A DNA stretch of 64,000 bases. It comes from Torreya grandis (lineage: Eukaryota > Streptophyta > Pinopsida > Cupressales > Taxaceae). The translations under genes and the position numbers were made by a program. The notes under the pieces are model-generated. The model did not search any database and was not told where the DNA came from. It saw nothing but the letters and a program-made list of their open reading frames with translations. Numbering within the stretch: position 1 is the stretch's first letter; each line of letters opens with the position of its first letter. Location of the stretch: the NCBI GenBank assembly GCA_037957365.1, contig JARHVA010000250.1, forward strand, positions 957,501-1,021,500, written 5' to 3'. Positions 1-12,102 of this stretch are shown here, one piece after another.

Positions 1-616
1 TAACCACTCAATAATGGTCATTTTATCCTTAATTCATCTCATACCTATCTAGAATGTAAGAACAAGCTAAATATGCCATTTTCTTTCACTTGGAATTATA
101 CAAAAATCTAGACTGGGAATATAAAGAGATCATAATAATTATGGGGGTTATTATGGATCCACTTTGTGTAATTTAATTAGTTTTTGGACATCACATATTT
201 ATTAATCATCCTTTAGGGTTTAAACTAGTTAAAACCCTCCCAAACCCTGAATTTTGACCTGATGGAGAAAATCTAGTTGGATATGCTTCCAAAAGAGCTA
301 TTTTGGCCTAGATGATGATTATATCATGTTTAGGTCTCTTCAAATATCCTCTCCACATAATTGGGACATACGATACTATATGGAATAGTATAAATAACTC
401 CAATAGATATCTAAATTAGAAAAGAGAAGATATTGGACATAGGTGAAATAGCTCCAAATGAACAAGGTTGTAATCTTGAGGAATTGGTACAAGTTGAAGT
501 CATAAATGGATTTGAGACATCTCCTATTGAGTGAGAGGTTAATCTTAAACAGGTTGTTTCCCAATAACAATATGATAGCCTTATATCTCCACTTGAGAAA
601 GATTAATGTTCCATTC
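1..616. other. AT-rich flank, no gene recognised
   Basis: This stretch holds only short chance open frames. I recognise no domain, LTR end or RNA gene. A single telomere-like fragment near 211-225 is isolated and is not an array. Confidence 0.6.
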
Positions 617-864
617 AATATAATCTCATCCAAATTGATCAAAGTAAGGAACTAAAAGATGATTTGTAGCTGTACATTCAATTTGTATAATATATTGAAG
701 ACCTTTGTATGGATATGTTACTCATAGATTAAACTTCTCATACGCATGCTCTCTAATGGGTAACATATCCCTACAAAGGTCTTCAATATCTTATACAAAT
801 TGAATGTATAGCTACAAATCATCTTTTAGTTCCTTACTTTGATCAATTTGGATGAGATTATATT
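617..864. repeat. Long near-perfect inverted repeat (hairpin)
   Basis: The left arm (617-720) and right arm (761-864) are reverse complements of equal length, 104 bases each. I count three mismatches and no indel. The loop is 40 bases. The arms begin GGATATGTTA / TAACATATCC next to the loop. Such a structure could be a foldback or MITE-like element, a recent inverted duplication, or a source of small RNA. No transposase and no clear target duplication are visible. Its arms match far better than any LTR pair in the window, so it should be young or maintained. Confidence 0.9.
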
Positions 865-3800
865 CAAATATATTTTAATATTTTTATTAACTTTCAATGG
901 ATGATAATAATAGTGAGGTCACTCAAGATGCCATAAAGACTCAAGGATAATGTTTAGATGAGGTATCACTTGATGAGATTGTAGCTAATAAGTAGTATGA
1001 GAAAGATCCTGAAGTAAAATATGAGTTTGTATTTTTTGGTGATTGGTTTGATATTGATGCTCATTTGATGATATGTTAAGATATTTGGTAGGTAAGATGA
1101 GTGGCTCATCAAAGTTCATGTTCAATAAGCACCTTGTTTTATAAATTGTATCATCTTTTAGGAGTTAGTTTATGAATTTCCTTTTTGATATAGGTGGAGC
1201 ATTATTTGTCATGGTTAGTTATATTATTTTGTTTGTTTATTTTCCCAAATAAGTGATTTATTTTCACATTTTCTTTGTTAGTTAATTTCCCATGATTTGT
1301 GTGTTTCCTTCCTTGTTTTGGAGGAGAAGGTTATCTTATTTCAAGTCAAAGAGTCTTATAATATTGAATCAAATTTGTCACTATTATTCCCAAATGTAAG
1401 AGAGTTTATGATCTTTAATATATGTCAAAATAATTGGTTCTCAATCATATCAAGCATGTTTCCAAACCGAGTCACCAAAATGTTGACAATTTTGACCTCA
1501 TGGGTCAAATTATCACCCCTATCATTTGAAACTTTGCTTCTCATGCTAGTTTTTCTTGTTGGTTAGTATGTTAGTCTTGAAAAGTCCTTAAAATGATAAT
1601 TTTAAGACTTTATTAACAATTATTAAGGTTGATTAGATGATTTGAGGTTTTTTCCTTCATTTGTCTTGTGATTGTCTAGTCATTTTTTGGCCTTTTGAGC
1701 CATTTTTAGTGGTGAGAAGAGTCTAGAGTGTCTTGATGAGTGTCATAGCATATATAAAGGTAATTTTATGCCTAACATATGAACAATTAGGTTGATAAAA
1801 TTTTGGAATAACATCATGACTCATTTCCATTCAATTTTGACCATTCTATAGTGATCTAAAGAGGTTATATAGTACTCTGAATAGGTTCTATAATGCTTTG
1901 AAGAGGTTCTATAGTGAAATAAATATGCTTAGTTATGATTCAAATATGATTTATTGAAACTCTAAAGAAGAGGTAGTCCTAATGTAGTGAATGATCCAAT
2001 GGTGGAAAGATAATACCATATTTATGACCGTAATCAGTGTTCCCAGCCTTCTTGAGTGGCTTCCCCATCCTCTTTTAGGCCTTTATAATCAGGCTTTGAT
2101 GAGAAGTCTTGAGTAATATCTTATGCAATGAAAATAACCATGATATAGTGAGATGAATGGCATAATGATTAGAAATTATAATAATTTGAAAGGTTGATTT
2201 AAAGGTGATAAAATTTTATATGATGTGTTAAATACACTATGATAATCTCTTAGGAGAGATCATACATAGAATAGTGTTAAGAATTTCATTGACATAATGT
2301 GCTCTCATAAGTGTCATATAGAGATCTCATTATGAAGGTTACAGGGTTGTATAACTAGATGAATATTCTAAATCCAATATCAAGATTAACTCCACATAAC
2401 ACTAATATGTCATTAAATCATGTCCAAGTTTGATCAAATGGTTTTAGATCATACACACAATCATAAGCTTGAGGACTAATTTGGAGAAGATCTGAAGAGT
2501 TGAAGATGATAAAGAGGGGATCTAACCTACAAATTTGGTACAAAGGTTTCTCATGACCAAAATATGAATATATTGTCTCTATTTTTTCCTATATAATAAT
2601 ATATATAACCACTATTTTTTTATATACCTGAGCTACTCTCTAAGATTCACATAGGCAGCCTAAGCCAATCTTGGATAAATTTATGATTTTGGAGCATCTA
2701 CATGAGGAGTTAGGTTATAATTTTTGGTAAATATGATAATGGTTAGTGTATAAATATTTATTTTAAATCATAAAGTCTTAATTATCAGTGTAATCATATA
2801 ATATTTTTATACATACCTCCTATAGTCATGAATAGTCATTCACACGAGCAGCCCACTAACTAGATTTGAGAAAAATGCATCTTAAGGCCTCTACATGCAT
2901 AATACAGATATGAAAATTTGTACAGGTGGATATAATTATTATGTTTAATTTTACATGGTATTTTATAGGTCATAATAATAGTGTAATAATCAACTATTTT
3001 GTCACAGTTCTATGTTTGTCTATTAACAATCAACATAGAGCTAGGCAAGCTTCTTTGAAGAGTTAAGGTATGATAGATGGTTTTAACCTCATGTGAGGGT
3101 TTATGGGGAAATTTAGGGTTATTTTAATTATTCAAACACTTGGTGATATTTATCACATTAAAATATTTAATTCAAAATGAAGAGAAGTGCAAATTTTCAA
3201 AATTCAAGATTTTGGCATGCAAGTGGAAACAGTCAGAAATTTTTTTTTAAAGACGTTTAAAGGGTTGGATTATGAAATCTAATCATTTTATAAGTTTTTT
3301 TATATATTACACATTATAATTTAAAAAAATTAGGTATTAAGTCCTTATAAATATCAATATATGCCTTTTTCTCTCTTCCTAGGTTTCTTGGTTCTCATTT
3401 TCTAAGTGTGTTGTAGGCCTAAATTGGTGATTCTAGTTAGTTTTCATTGTTAATAAAGAAAAAAACTATTTTAATAGTTTTTGGAGTCTCTAATAGTATT
3501 ATTTAAAAAATAATTATGTATTTTTACCTTGTAAACTCTAAAAAAATGTCAAAACTCAAACCTACACATGTTAAAAAATCTGACAATGCAAGTTGAGGCA
3601 ACTGCAAAAGATGCATTTTTTGAGTTTTACTCAATGAAACGACTTGAAATTTTAAATGGAGGTATATTTTTTTGTATTTTAATTTTAAAAAGTGATATAA
3701 TTACCCTAATATACTTAAATATATAAAAACCAAGTTTTTATGTCTCTATTAATGGAGTTTGTGCTCAAAACCAGGTCTAAAAGAGCCTTTAGCAGAGGTC

Positions 3801-4394
3801 AAAAAGAGCACTTACAATTAGAATATGATGATTAAATTTTTTTTTGGAATTGTAATTGGATACATGGTAGTCAAAAATGTGCCTAGGTTTTCAGTTTTAT
3901 CTATAAAATCTTTTATATAAGTAAATTTACAGGTTTTAGGGCTACAAGGAAGGGATGTTAAAACAAGAAAAATGAGCAAAATGATGTCTTTTAGAATACT
4001 TGATGGATCCAAATTCATTTTTTAAGGTCTAATTATATGATTATAATCCATTAATGGTGTAATATTTCTTTTTCAAATTCAAAAATCTTCTTTCTTTCTC
4101 CTTTACTTTTTGCTCATAAGGAAGAATTAAGTGTTTTCAAGTACTTAATGATGCTTAAGAGCTATTGAATAAGATTCATAAATATCATTCTCATATTACA
4201 TTCCAAATTAATGTATGTAAAATTTTAAATTAAGTTTGTAAAATTTTTCAAATGTTGAAATGTATTAAATGAATCCTAATCACACTCTTCTTCCTTCCAA
4301 CGCCTAGTCAAAATACAAAGTTAAAGATGCTCAAAGAGTCCTAACAACCTCAACTAATTAGAGAGACTTAATAAATTAAGGAGAGGAAGAATTA
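865..4394. other. AT-rich intergenic sequence, no gene recognised
   Basis: About 3.5 kb with only short open frames and stops in every frame. I read all frames in the parts that looked least random, including 900-1070 and 1297-1566, and found no recognisable domain. It forms the left flank of element D and contains one 21-bp tandem repeat. It may be very old transposon debris, but nothing visible proves that. Confidence 0.55.
1848..1920. repeat. 21-bp tandem repeat, about 3.5 copies
   Basis: Three full units of 21 bases (1848-1868, 1869-1889, 1890-1910) and a partial fourth share the pattern ATAGTGCTCTGAAGAGGTTCT with a few changes each. It is a small minisatellite with no coding context. 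Confidence 0.8.
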
Positions 4395-6469
4395 AAATGA
4401 ATAATTTTTTGGATAATTTTTAATGATGTCATATATGTGTCTAGGTGAGTAGATGAAGAGCCTTGATAGTCTAAGTGGCAATGACAAAGTGTGCAATGTG
4501 TTTGTTATAGTATGATTGAAGGAGGCTTGGTTGATCTTTAGTTTTGGCATGGTTAGAGATGTTCAATTATATGTTTGGTGATTTTAGGATGTTCAAGGAG
4601 TCTTATCAAAGGTTGAGGATGATTGGATTACTTGTGTGTATGAGTGAAATTCGTCTAGTTCTTCATTTTATTCATCTAGACATATTAGGTATGTGGTAGA
4701 AAAATATGAGTAGGCAAATTGATGATATCATATTTCACATGTGTGAAGGTTCCATGAGTAGTGTAATATATAGATAGATTTACATATGTGAGGAGATCAT
4801 ATGGTCCAAGTTTTAGGTCATGCAACTTAGCATATTAAGAATTATTAAGGTGTAAATTTGGTCCCTCAAATAAAAGTTCACTAAGTTCCAACACTTAGCC
4901 AAATTTACAAGTCATATTTAATAATCTAGATTTAATCACATCAAAGATCAACAATGTGAAATGAATATGAACTCAATTATGTTATTTATCTAAGTTTAAT
5001 AAAGAGGTAATTAATTAGTTTGATTATGGAATACATTACATGCACGAAGGTTTCAAGAAGAAATGGTCATGTGGGTATATTTAGTATTATGTCTAGTTTA
5101 TATGGTTCAAATTTGATAACATGAAATTGAGTGAAGTGAAAGATATAACTATGCAAAGTTGGCCTTCTAGGCAGATTGAAATGGTTCCCATACTTAGTTA
5201 TTTTCACATAAGTCAAAGATCAGGACCAAATGGAGATCTAATGGTTCATGGGCATTCATACAATAGAGATAAATGGTGCACATTGAGTCAAAGAGGTCAA
5301 AGTTTTAGATGTTTTACAAAGGTAACTACTAAGCTATTTCAAAGAGATCGATAATGTGTTTGTTCCAAAGTATTAAGAAAAAATGAAATGATGATAAGTG
5401 CCCAATTTTTAATAGCAAAAGTGATCAAAAAGCATGTGACGGTTCCAAGTGTCATTATCATGGAGGTTATGAGAAATATTGAATGGTGAGTGATATAAGA
5501 TAAAGACTAAGCTAATCCATAGAGATCGATGGTGCATATGTGGTCAAGATTACAATATTACATTAGATAAGGTCTATTGTTTGAAATTTAAGGTTTGGTC
5601 AGTGGCACACTATGAGTTAAAGTTCAAATAAGATCAATGGTGTGTATTTAATCTAATATTTGAGGGTATGGGATTCATTTTAAGTGACCTAATTTTAACT
5701 ATGACCATTTAAATTCAAATATTTTAATTTAAAAAAGGAAAGACATAGGTTAGAGTGAGGATTGTATATGATCATTTGATCATTTTGTTGGTATTATGAC
5801 AAAATTATTGCAGGTTGATGAGAATGAGAAGTGTGAAGTGATCCAAAATATTATTTTTGGATGCATTATGAGTGTGTGAAGAAGTGAAGGAGGTTGTATT
5901 ATCATAGGTCCATCATCAAATGTTGAAGACATTGAGTTCAAAGGTGGAGGTGTTCATTTCATAGGAACTTAGAAGGACATGATCTTCCTTAGGGGTAGGT
6001 GATCCATATGAAATAGGTGTTTCACTAAAAGCCTTAGGTCAGAAGGACTTGACCAAGGTTTTTGGTTAGAAGGACTTGACCAAGGTTTTTGGTCTGAAGG
6101 ACTTGACCAAAAGTTGTTCAGAAGGACTTAATCATCTTAGGGGTAAGTGTTCTTTATGAAATTGATGTTTCACTAAATCTTGGTCAGAAGGACTTGATCA
6201 ATCTCTTGTTTGTAATCCCTTATAGTAAAATTAGTCCATGTGTTGAAAAATTAAGAGTGGGTTTTATTCCGCATGAGGGTTTCTCATAGGAACTATGTGT
6301 TGAGTGTTTGATCTTTTATATACATTAAATTAATGATCTCTCTTGTTAGTGTTGCTTGATCTAGTTGATATATTGTGATTGTTTAATAGTTTAAAGGATT
6401 ATAATTGAAATTGAAATATGTGGGCTCATGAATTCAACCCCCCCCCTCTATGTGATTATACCTATAACA
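4395..6469 (+). repeat. Element D 5' LTR (shortened)
   Basis: It aligns with the 3' LTR at 10378-10948 and then 43776-46149. It ends in CTATAACA immediately before the primer site. It is about 2.08 kb against about 2.94 kb for the 3' LTR. The difference is one block, present in the 3' LTR at about 44541-45415 and missing here at about 5737. The short repeat AGGAAAG stands at both edges of the block in the 3' LTR and once here, the usual trace of a deletion by recombination between short direct repeats. A 25-27-bp repeat built on GAAGGACTTGACCAAGG recurs at about 6041-6130. The start is approximate because the first bases are diverged. Confidence 0.85.
6041..6130 (+). repeat. Tandem GAAGGACTTGACCAAGG repeat inside D LTR
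   Basis: Four consecutive units begin AGAAGGACTTGACCAA or a close variant, spaced 25 to 27 bases apart. Further single copies occur downstream near 6185. The same units lie in the 3' LTR near 45715-45785 and in the LTR scrap at 46150-46231, so the array belongs to this LTR family. Confidence 0.8.
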
Positions 6470-6470
6470 A

Positions 6471-6482
6471 TTGGTATTAGAG
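6471..6482 (+). promoter_or_regulatory. Element D primer binding site
   Basis: The sequence TTGGTATTAGAG lies one base after the LTR end. Many plant copia elements carry TGGTATCAGAGC here, complementary to the 3' end of initiator-Met tRNA. This copy has one clear transition (C to T). Position and similarity support minus-strand primer binding. Confidence 0.8.
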
Positions 6483-6532
6483 AAGGTCCTTTGGTAAAGG
6501 CTTGACATCTTGAAGGAGATCCAAGGTATAAT

Positions 6533-9012
6533 ATGGGTAGTCAACAAGGATTTTTTTATATTAAGCAAACACCAATGTTTAATGGATCAAATTATGCTTT
6601 TTGGAGTGCAAGGATGAGACCTACATCATGTCCCTAGGGTTTGACATTTGGATATATATTTTGGATGGTTATTCTGCACCTATTATTTCTCCATCTAGTG
6701 TTGTAGATAATAAGTTTTTTTAGAACAATTCTAAGGCAATGAATGTTATCACTTGTGGGATTTTAGAGACTGAATACACCAAGGTAATCCATTGTACATC
6801 TTCCAAGGAAATGTGGGATAAATTGAAGACTATTTATGGAGACTCAAAAGTTAAGTTGGAAAAGTTATAGACTCACTAAAGGTAATTTGAGAGTCTCAAG
6901 ATGACGGAAGAAGATTCTATGGCATATTTTCTATAGAGAGTTAATGAGATTGTGAACATCATCAAAGGTCTTGGAGATAACCTTGAATAAGATACTATAT
7001 TTCAAAATGTATTAAGGTCCCTCTCTCTCAATTTTGATCCTAATGTATCTACTATAGAGTAAAGTCATGAACTTACTTAGCTGAAGTTGGATGAATTGAA
7101 TGGCATCCTTACAACCTATGGGATGAGTAAGAATGATGATATACCAACAAAGAAGGAAGAAAAATTAAATATATAAATTAATCTAAAGAATAAATTCCAA
7201 GTTAAGAAACCTAAAGAGGATGACACATCTGATATTGATGAAGATGAACTAATTACTTTATTTATAATGAAATTAAAAATAAGGTCAGGCAAGTAGAAGG
7301 GTGAGCTACCCTTAAAAAGCCTCAATTGTGGTGAGATAGGAAATTTTGATAATAAGTGCCTTCATAAGCATAAGAATAATTATTATGAAGACCAATATCA
7401 AGACAAGAAAACATACAGGTCTGATAAGAGGAAGAAAGATTTCAGAAACTATGACAACAAGAAGAGCCTCTACACCAATAAACACTACAACTCATTAGAT
7501 GAGAGTGAAGACAGTGACTGAAAGTGTGATCATGATGATGATGATTTTGTTGAATATGAATCCATCTTAATTTATGAGGAAGGAAGTTTCTCACATCAAA
7601 AGGAGTTCACTTGGAGTGATTTAGATGATGATGAAGATGAGGTGGATTATGAGTCTACATTGATAAATTATCTTGAATAACTAAAGATTAAGAAGAAGTT
7701 CAACAAGAAGATAAAGTCTCAATTCAAATACTATGAGGAGTAATTTATTGTGTATGAGGTAAGAATGAATTAAGACACCAAGGAACATGAAGATATAGTT
7801 AAACATCTTAGTTGTAAATTAAAAATCATGTCTACAAGCCTAAAAGATAAATAAGTTAAATGTTTAAGGTATGTAATAGAAAATGAGTCATTTAAATTTG
7901 AATTAGAGAATACATCTAGTAAGGTGAAGCAATTTTTGAGAAATTAAAATATCTCAAGTGATCGAGAAAATATTTTGAATGATTAAAAGCATGCAAGTGA
8001 TAGAATTGGTCTTGGATATAAAGAAGAACTAGAGAATGAAACACGTGACAAGATGAAGACTAATATTAATAAGAACAATCTAACTTTGAAGAAAAATCAT
8101 CAGACAAAGAATGAAGGTATTGACAAACTAAAGACAAATTAGGTTAGATAAAAAAATACAATGAGGTATGAAAAATTCAATGGTAACTATTACATATGTA
8201 ATCAGTTTGGACATAGAGATTGATAATGCAAGAGACCTATAAGAAATGAGTTTTCATAGAACTATGATGTGGTTCATCAATGAAAAGGTGTGAACAAAGT
8301 TAAGTGTTTCAACTATATTGATGATGGATACTTTGATAAGTAGTGTCCAAATAAGGTAGGGCAAGTTGACTTCACTTCAAAAAGAGTGGTTTGCTACAAC
8401 TATGAGAAGAATGGTCACATTTCTAGATTTTTTAATCAAAGGGCATCAAGTTAAAATGAGTTTAATCAGGATCATAAATTGAAAAGAAGAAGGATAGATA
8501 ACTCATGGAAATTAAAGGTGATAAGTATGAGTCATGATGGATCTACTGGTCCAAGTAATTTATTTTCTATGGTGGAAAATTCTACAAAAGTTAAAGAGCA
8601 TCAAGGGCTCTCATTATCTTCTCATGTTGTGGAAAAAGAGATCAAGCTCAAAGAGAGGACCAATGTATTGGTTGAGGTTGGTTCTAAGGTCAATATGGAT
8701 CTAAGTGAACATATTTATATTTTTGATCAAGTTTCATGCAAAGAACATTAGTTGGCAATGCCTAATGATGAGTTTTTGGACTACAAGGAAGATTCTTTAG
8801 ATGAAAATGTATGTCATGAATCTTTATTGTTTCCATGTATTGTCAATTCAATCTTAAAAGAGAAGGAGAATGTTATAGTGGTTGAGAAAGTTCCTTTACT
8901 TAAGCCTAAGAAGAAGAAGAAGAAAAACTACAAGTATCAAATGATCAAGGAGGAGAAGGAATATGGGGAGTTTGGGAAAATCTTGGTTTCACATTGTTCA
9001 ATGACATTATGA
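6533..9012 (+). pseudogene. gag: Broken copia-type Gag with several zinc-knuckle boxes
   Basis: The reading starts at an ATG 63 bases after the primer site and gives an N-terminus with FNGSNYAFWSARM, typical of plant copia Gag (the family annotated as UBN2 or DUF4219). A frameshift near 6620 and many stops break it. Downstream come KGELPLKSLNCGEIGNFDNK and a C (about 7290-7355), a zinc knuckle missing its first Cys and His; an acidic stretch; a charged, probably coiled-coil part; then three more CCHC-like boxes near 8191-8235, 8302-8349 and 8389-8436, each with a metal ligand changed, usually Cys to Tyr. A lysine-rich tail ends at a TGA at 9010-9012. The last 534 bases are one frame with a single TAG. 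Gag proteins coat the RNA in virus-like particles. Four boxes is more than the single knuckle usual for copia Gag. Confidence 0.8.
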
Positions 9013-10377
9013 AGTAGGGTGTCTCTGTTTATGCCTCTTAAGAGACTCCTTCTAGTGGAGAATTAAGTGTTATTGTGTATGCAGTGTCTACAAGGTTATA
9101 ATGGGTGTTTATAGGTGGCTTAATGATATTGATTTAATGTCAAGAAAATTTTAATGTTTAGAAAGGTTTGTGCACTTATTTGTGATGTGTTACATGTAGT
9201 TTTGTGTCTTGATGATCATATTTATGCCAATTTAAAAATTTTGAGTGCTCTTAGTTTTTCTTAGTTTTGGCTTAAGGGAAAGAAAGACTAAAATGGGTTG
9301 TAGGAATTCAAATTTAACAAAGGTATGGAGGCTAAAATTTTGATCTAAAAGTGTGTGATTTTTGTCTCTAGGTGTCCATGAACTTTCAGATGATGGCATT
9401 GACCAACATGAGGTTTGTTGACCTTGTTTATTTTGAGATTGTAGGGTTTTAGGCTCTTTTAGAAAAGGGGTTTTACTTATGATTTGAGATATGAGGATTA
9501 TTAATAGGTTTAATGGGCCAAATTTCTATTCAAATCAATCTTTAAATAGATTTGAAGGTTTGTGTATTTCAGTTTATTCAAGTTTTTGTCAAAATAGAGG
9601 CCTAATTAGCTAGTAGGTTTGTGAAGGAAGCATGTTTCAGAGTATGAGATAGGTGATTAAAGTTGGTATTCATGAGGGGAAATATGAGAGTGATTTGTAT
9701 ATGAAATTTTATGTCTTTAAGTTATGTCTACAAAAATTCATGGGATCTATAAGTTTTAGGTAGGGCTACAAGGAGACTAGACAGGCCTAGTGTGAAGATT
9801 TGATTTTTTTGGTCATTTTCTCCAAAATACAAGGTATTTTTATTATAATATGTGTTTTTTGTTTTTTTTTTAAATATTTCATGTTTTGAGTATGTCTTGA
9901 AAACATCTATCAGTGATCATGGGATTGGCTTGTGAGAGAAAATTTGAAGGCAAGTTTAAAGGTTCTTCATGGTATGTGAAGATATGAAGATAATAAAAAG
10001 GTAAAATGGATAAAATATATTAGGTAGATTCCATCTCAGATGTTTCTTAGTATGTTTCATCAAATTTGATTACTTTTGTGTATTATTTTTTCATTAGTTG
10101 TAGTGCTTGGTTGAAGAGAGTGTTGGCATGTGGCAAGATGAAGTTGACAAGGTAAAGAAAAGGTAGGCTCAAAGTAAGGGGGGTTTTGTATCATATTTAT
10201 AAGGTGGTCATCTCCTATTGATCATATTTTCAATCCATAGAATCAGTTGGTTCCCACTTTGTCATTATGTTAAAGGGGGAAAAAGTTTCTATTATGGGAG
10301 TGCTTAAAGAGAGAGAAGGAAGGTGAGTTGTATATTGTGATATAATGGTTGTTGACATAAATGATAAAGGATGAGAT
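9013..10377 (+). other. Element D 3' untranslated region with polypurine tracts
   Basis: No pol domain is visible in any frame between the gag stop and the 3' LTR. A purine-rich AAAGGGGGAAAAAG lies near 10272-10285. A second, ATAAAGGATGAGA, directly precedes the LTR start TGTTGAATA at 10378 and is the better placed candidate for plus-strand priming, since many copia elements have a GGGGGAGATTGTTG junction. Confidence 0.7.
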
Positions 10378-10948
10378 TGTTGAATATTTGTAAATTATGT
10401 CATGATGATGTCATGGAGGTGTCTAGGTGAGTGTATAAATTTCTTTGATAGTCTAAGTGATAATGACAAAGTGTGTAATGTGTTTGTCTTGGTATGCTTG
10501 AAGGAGACTTGGTTGATCTTCAGTTTTGGCATGGTTATATATGTTTAGGGATGAGTATGGTGATTTGAGAAAGTGAAATGGGTCTTATAAAAGGTTAATG
10601 ATGATTTGAGTGCTTGTGTGCATTATTTTAATTAATCCAGTTCTTCATTTTGTTCATCTAGACATAATTGGGTATGTGGTGGAAAAAATTGAAGGATATT
10701 GATGACATCATATTTCAAACATATAAAGTTTCCATGATTATCATGATATATGGATATATTTACCTATGTGAGGATATCATATGATCCAAGTTTTAGGTTA
10801 TGCAACTTAGCATAGCAAAATTTATTAGGGTGCAAATTTGGTCCCTCAGATAGAAGTTCACTAAGTTCCAACACTTAGCTAAATTTACAAGGTAGATCTA
10901 AAAGTCTGTGTTTAATCATATCAAAGATTAATTATGTGAATTTAATCT
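10378..10948 (+). repeat. Element D 3' LTR, first part
   Basis: It matches the 5' LTR from 4395 to about 4968, for example GATAGTCTAAGTG and TTGGTTGATCTT in both. It stops at 10948, exactly where element A begins, and continues at 43776. Confidence 0.9.
10944..10948. repeat. Target site duplication of element A, left copy
   Basis: AATCT here equals AATCT at 43771-43775. The 5-bp length is usual for LTR retrotransposon integration. Confidence 0.9.
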
Positions 10949-12081
10949 TTTAGACACCTAAATATGGCCATTGATAACTTCTAACTAGGAATTTGACCAA
11001 TTTCACCAAAATGCATAATTCGGCCTAAAAACACTAAAATACATTAAATGAGTTGAAATTGATATATTCAAGTGCTGATTTTATCTAGATTCTTATTAAA
11101 TTGGGTAATGAAATTATTGGGATAGCTAAATTTGATCAGATCATTTCATGTCAAATTGCCAATTTCGCCCTTAGGTGCCTTGGATTGCTCTTTTCTGTCA
11201 AATATCTTGCATGAGACATGTGCCTTTGTTATTTTGTGTTGGCAACATCCTAAATGGGATAACAGATCCAACACATCTGACATTGACTTCCAATTCCAAT
11301 TTGGTCAAGTTTTGGACCAATAACAAGACATTTTGACCAATTTGATTAATTTGTGCACCAAAAGCCAAATTTTGCACTAAAGTTGACTAATCATGTTTTA
11401 AGCTAATTAAACCAAATTAAGGCCTTAAGTTAAATTTCCATGGGACTTGTTGAATAAATATTTATTGGAAATTGATTTCTATTAACTACATTATTAGGTG
11501 ACATCATCATATGGAATGGCATCCATAATCCATAAATGCATAAAATATCAAGATTACGGGTTTCCCATGCCTCATTAAGACCCTCCATACTTCATTAATA
11601 CCCTCCATGCCTATTCAGTAGCCCTCTATCCCAAATATTAATGATGATATTTATAGAATGAATTTTATATTTATATTTATTCATGGCCACACATCTCAAT
11701 CTTGAGATGGATGGTCATGGTTGATCGTCAAACCATTCCAAAAATCTATAAATAGGAGGCCTTGCCTATTGAATTTTAATCTCTCACATGCCAAAGTTAT
11801 AATGCTAAATTGATTCCATAGATTCATGCAAATTAATGTTATAATGTCCAAATATTGATTCAATCCAAGCTAAGCTGAGCAAGCCACTACTACAAGATAA
11901 TTTGGATCATTCAAGGGAGGTGAAAGATTTGTTTTCTTCCATTCTAGTATTGTTAACTAAGCTCAACCAAGTAACTAGGCCTTAAGATGTATGTTAGCTA
12001 GTGTGTTGGTTTTTTAATTTGATTTCATTTTATAACTAACAAGATACTAAAACTTCTCTTGATTCAAATTCCTATTCTACA
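10949..12081 (+). repeat. Element A 5' LTR
   Basis: It begins at a diverged TGTAGACACC (here TTTAGACACC) and ends in CTATTCTACA. It matches 42619-43770 along its length and, in reverse, both LTRs of element B. The TATA box at 11747-11754 marks the likely U3/R border. Confidence 0.92.
11747..11754 (+). promoter_or_regulatory. TATA box in element A 5' LTR
   Basis: TATAAATA followed by GGAGGCCTTGCCTATTGAA. The same TATAAATA and downstream GAGGCC context recurs in the other LTR of A (43427-43434) and in both LTRs of B on the minus strand, so it is conserved within the family and likely drives transcription. Confidence 0.75.
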
Positions 12082-12084
12082 TAA

Positions 12085-12102
12085 TGGCACACCTAGTGGG
12101 AC
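12085..12102 (+). promoter_or_regulatory. Element A primer binding site
   Basis: TGGCACACCTAGTGGGAC starts three bases after the LTR. Element B has TGGCATACCCAGTGGGAC and C has TGGCACGCTCGATGGGAC in the same position, so a tRNA-primed site is well supported. I do not assign the tRNA. Confidence 0.8.

Noticed and set aside
211..225. Telomere-like TTTAGGGTTTAAAC
   Set aside because: A single unit without tandem copies. Expected by chance in AT-rich sequence.
1297..1566. Open frame of 89 codons in the left flank
   Set aside because: No recognisable domain, no conserved copy elsewhere in the window, and a length expected by chance in 4.4 kb of AT-rich sequence.
4390..4394. AATTA as target duplication of element D
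   Set aside because: The right side reads ATTGA (46150-46154). The match is poor and the right flank is a rearranged LTR scrap, so no duplication can be claimed.
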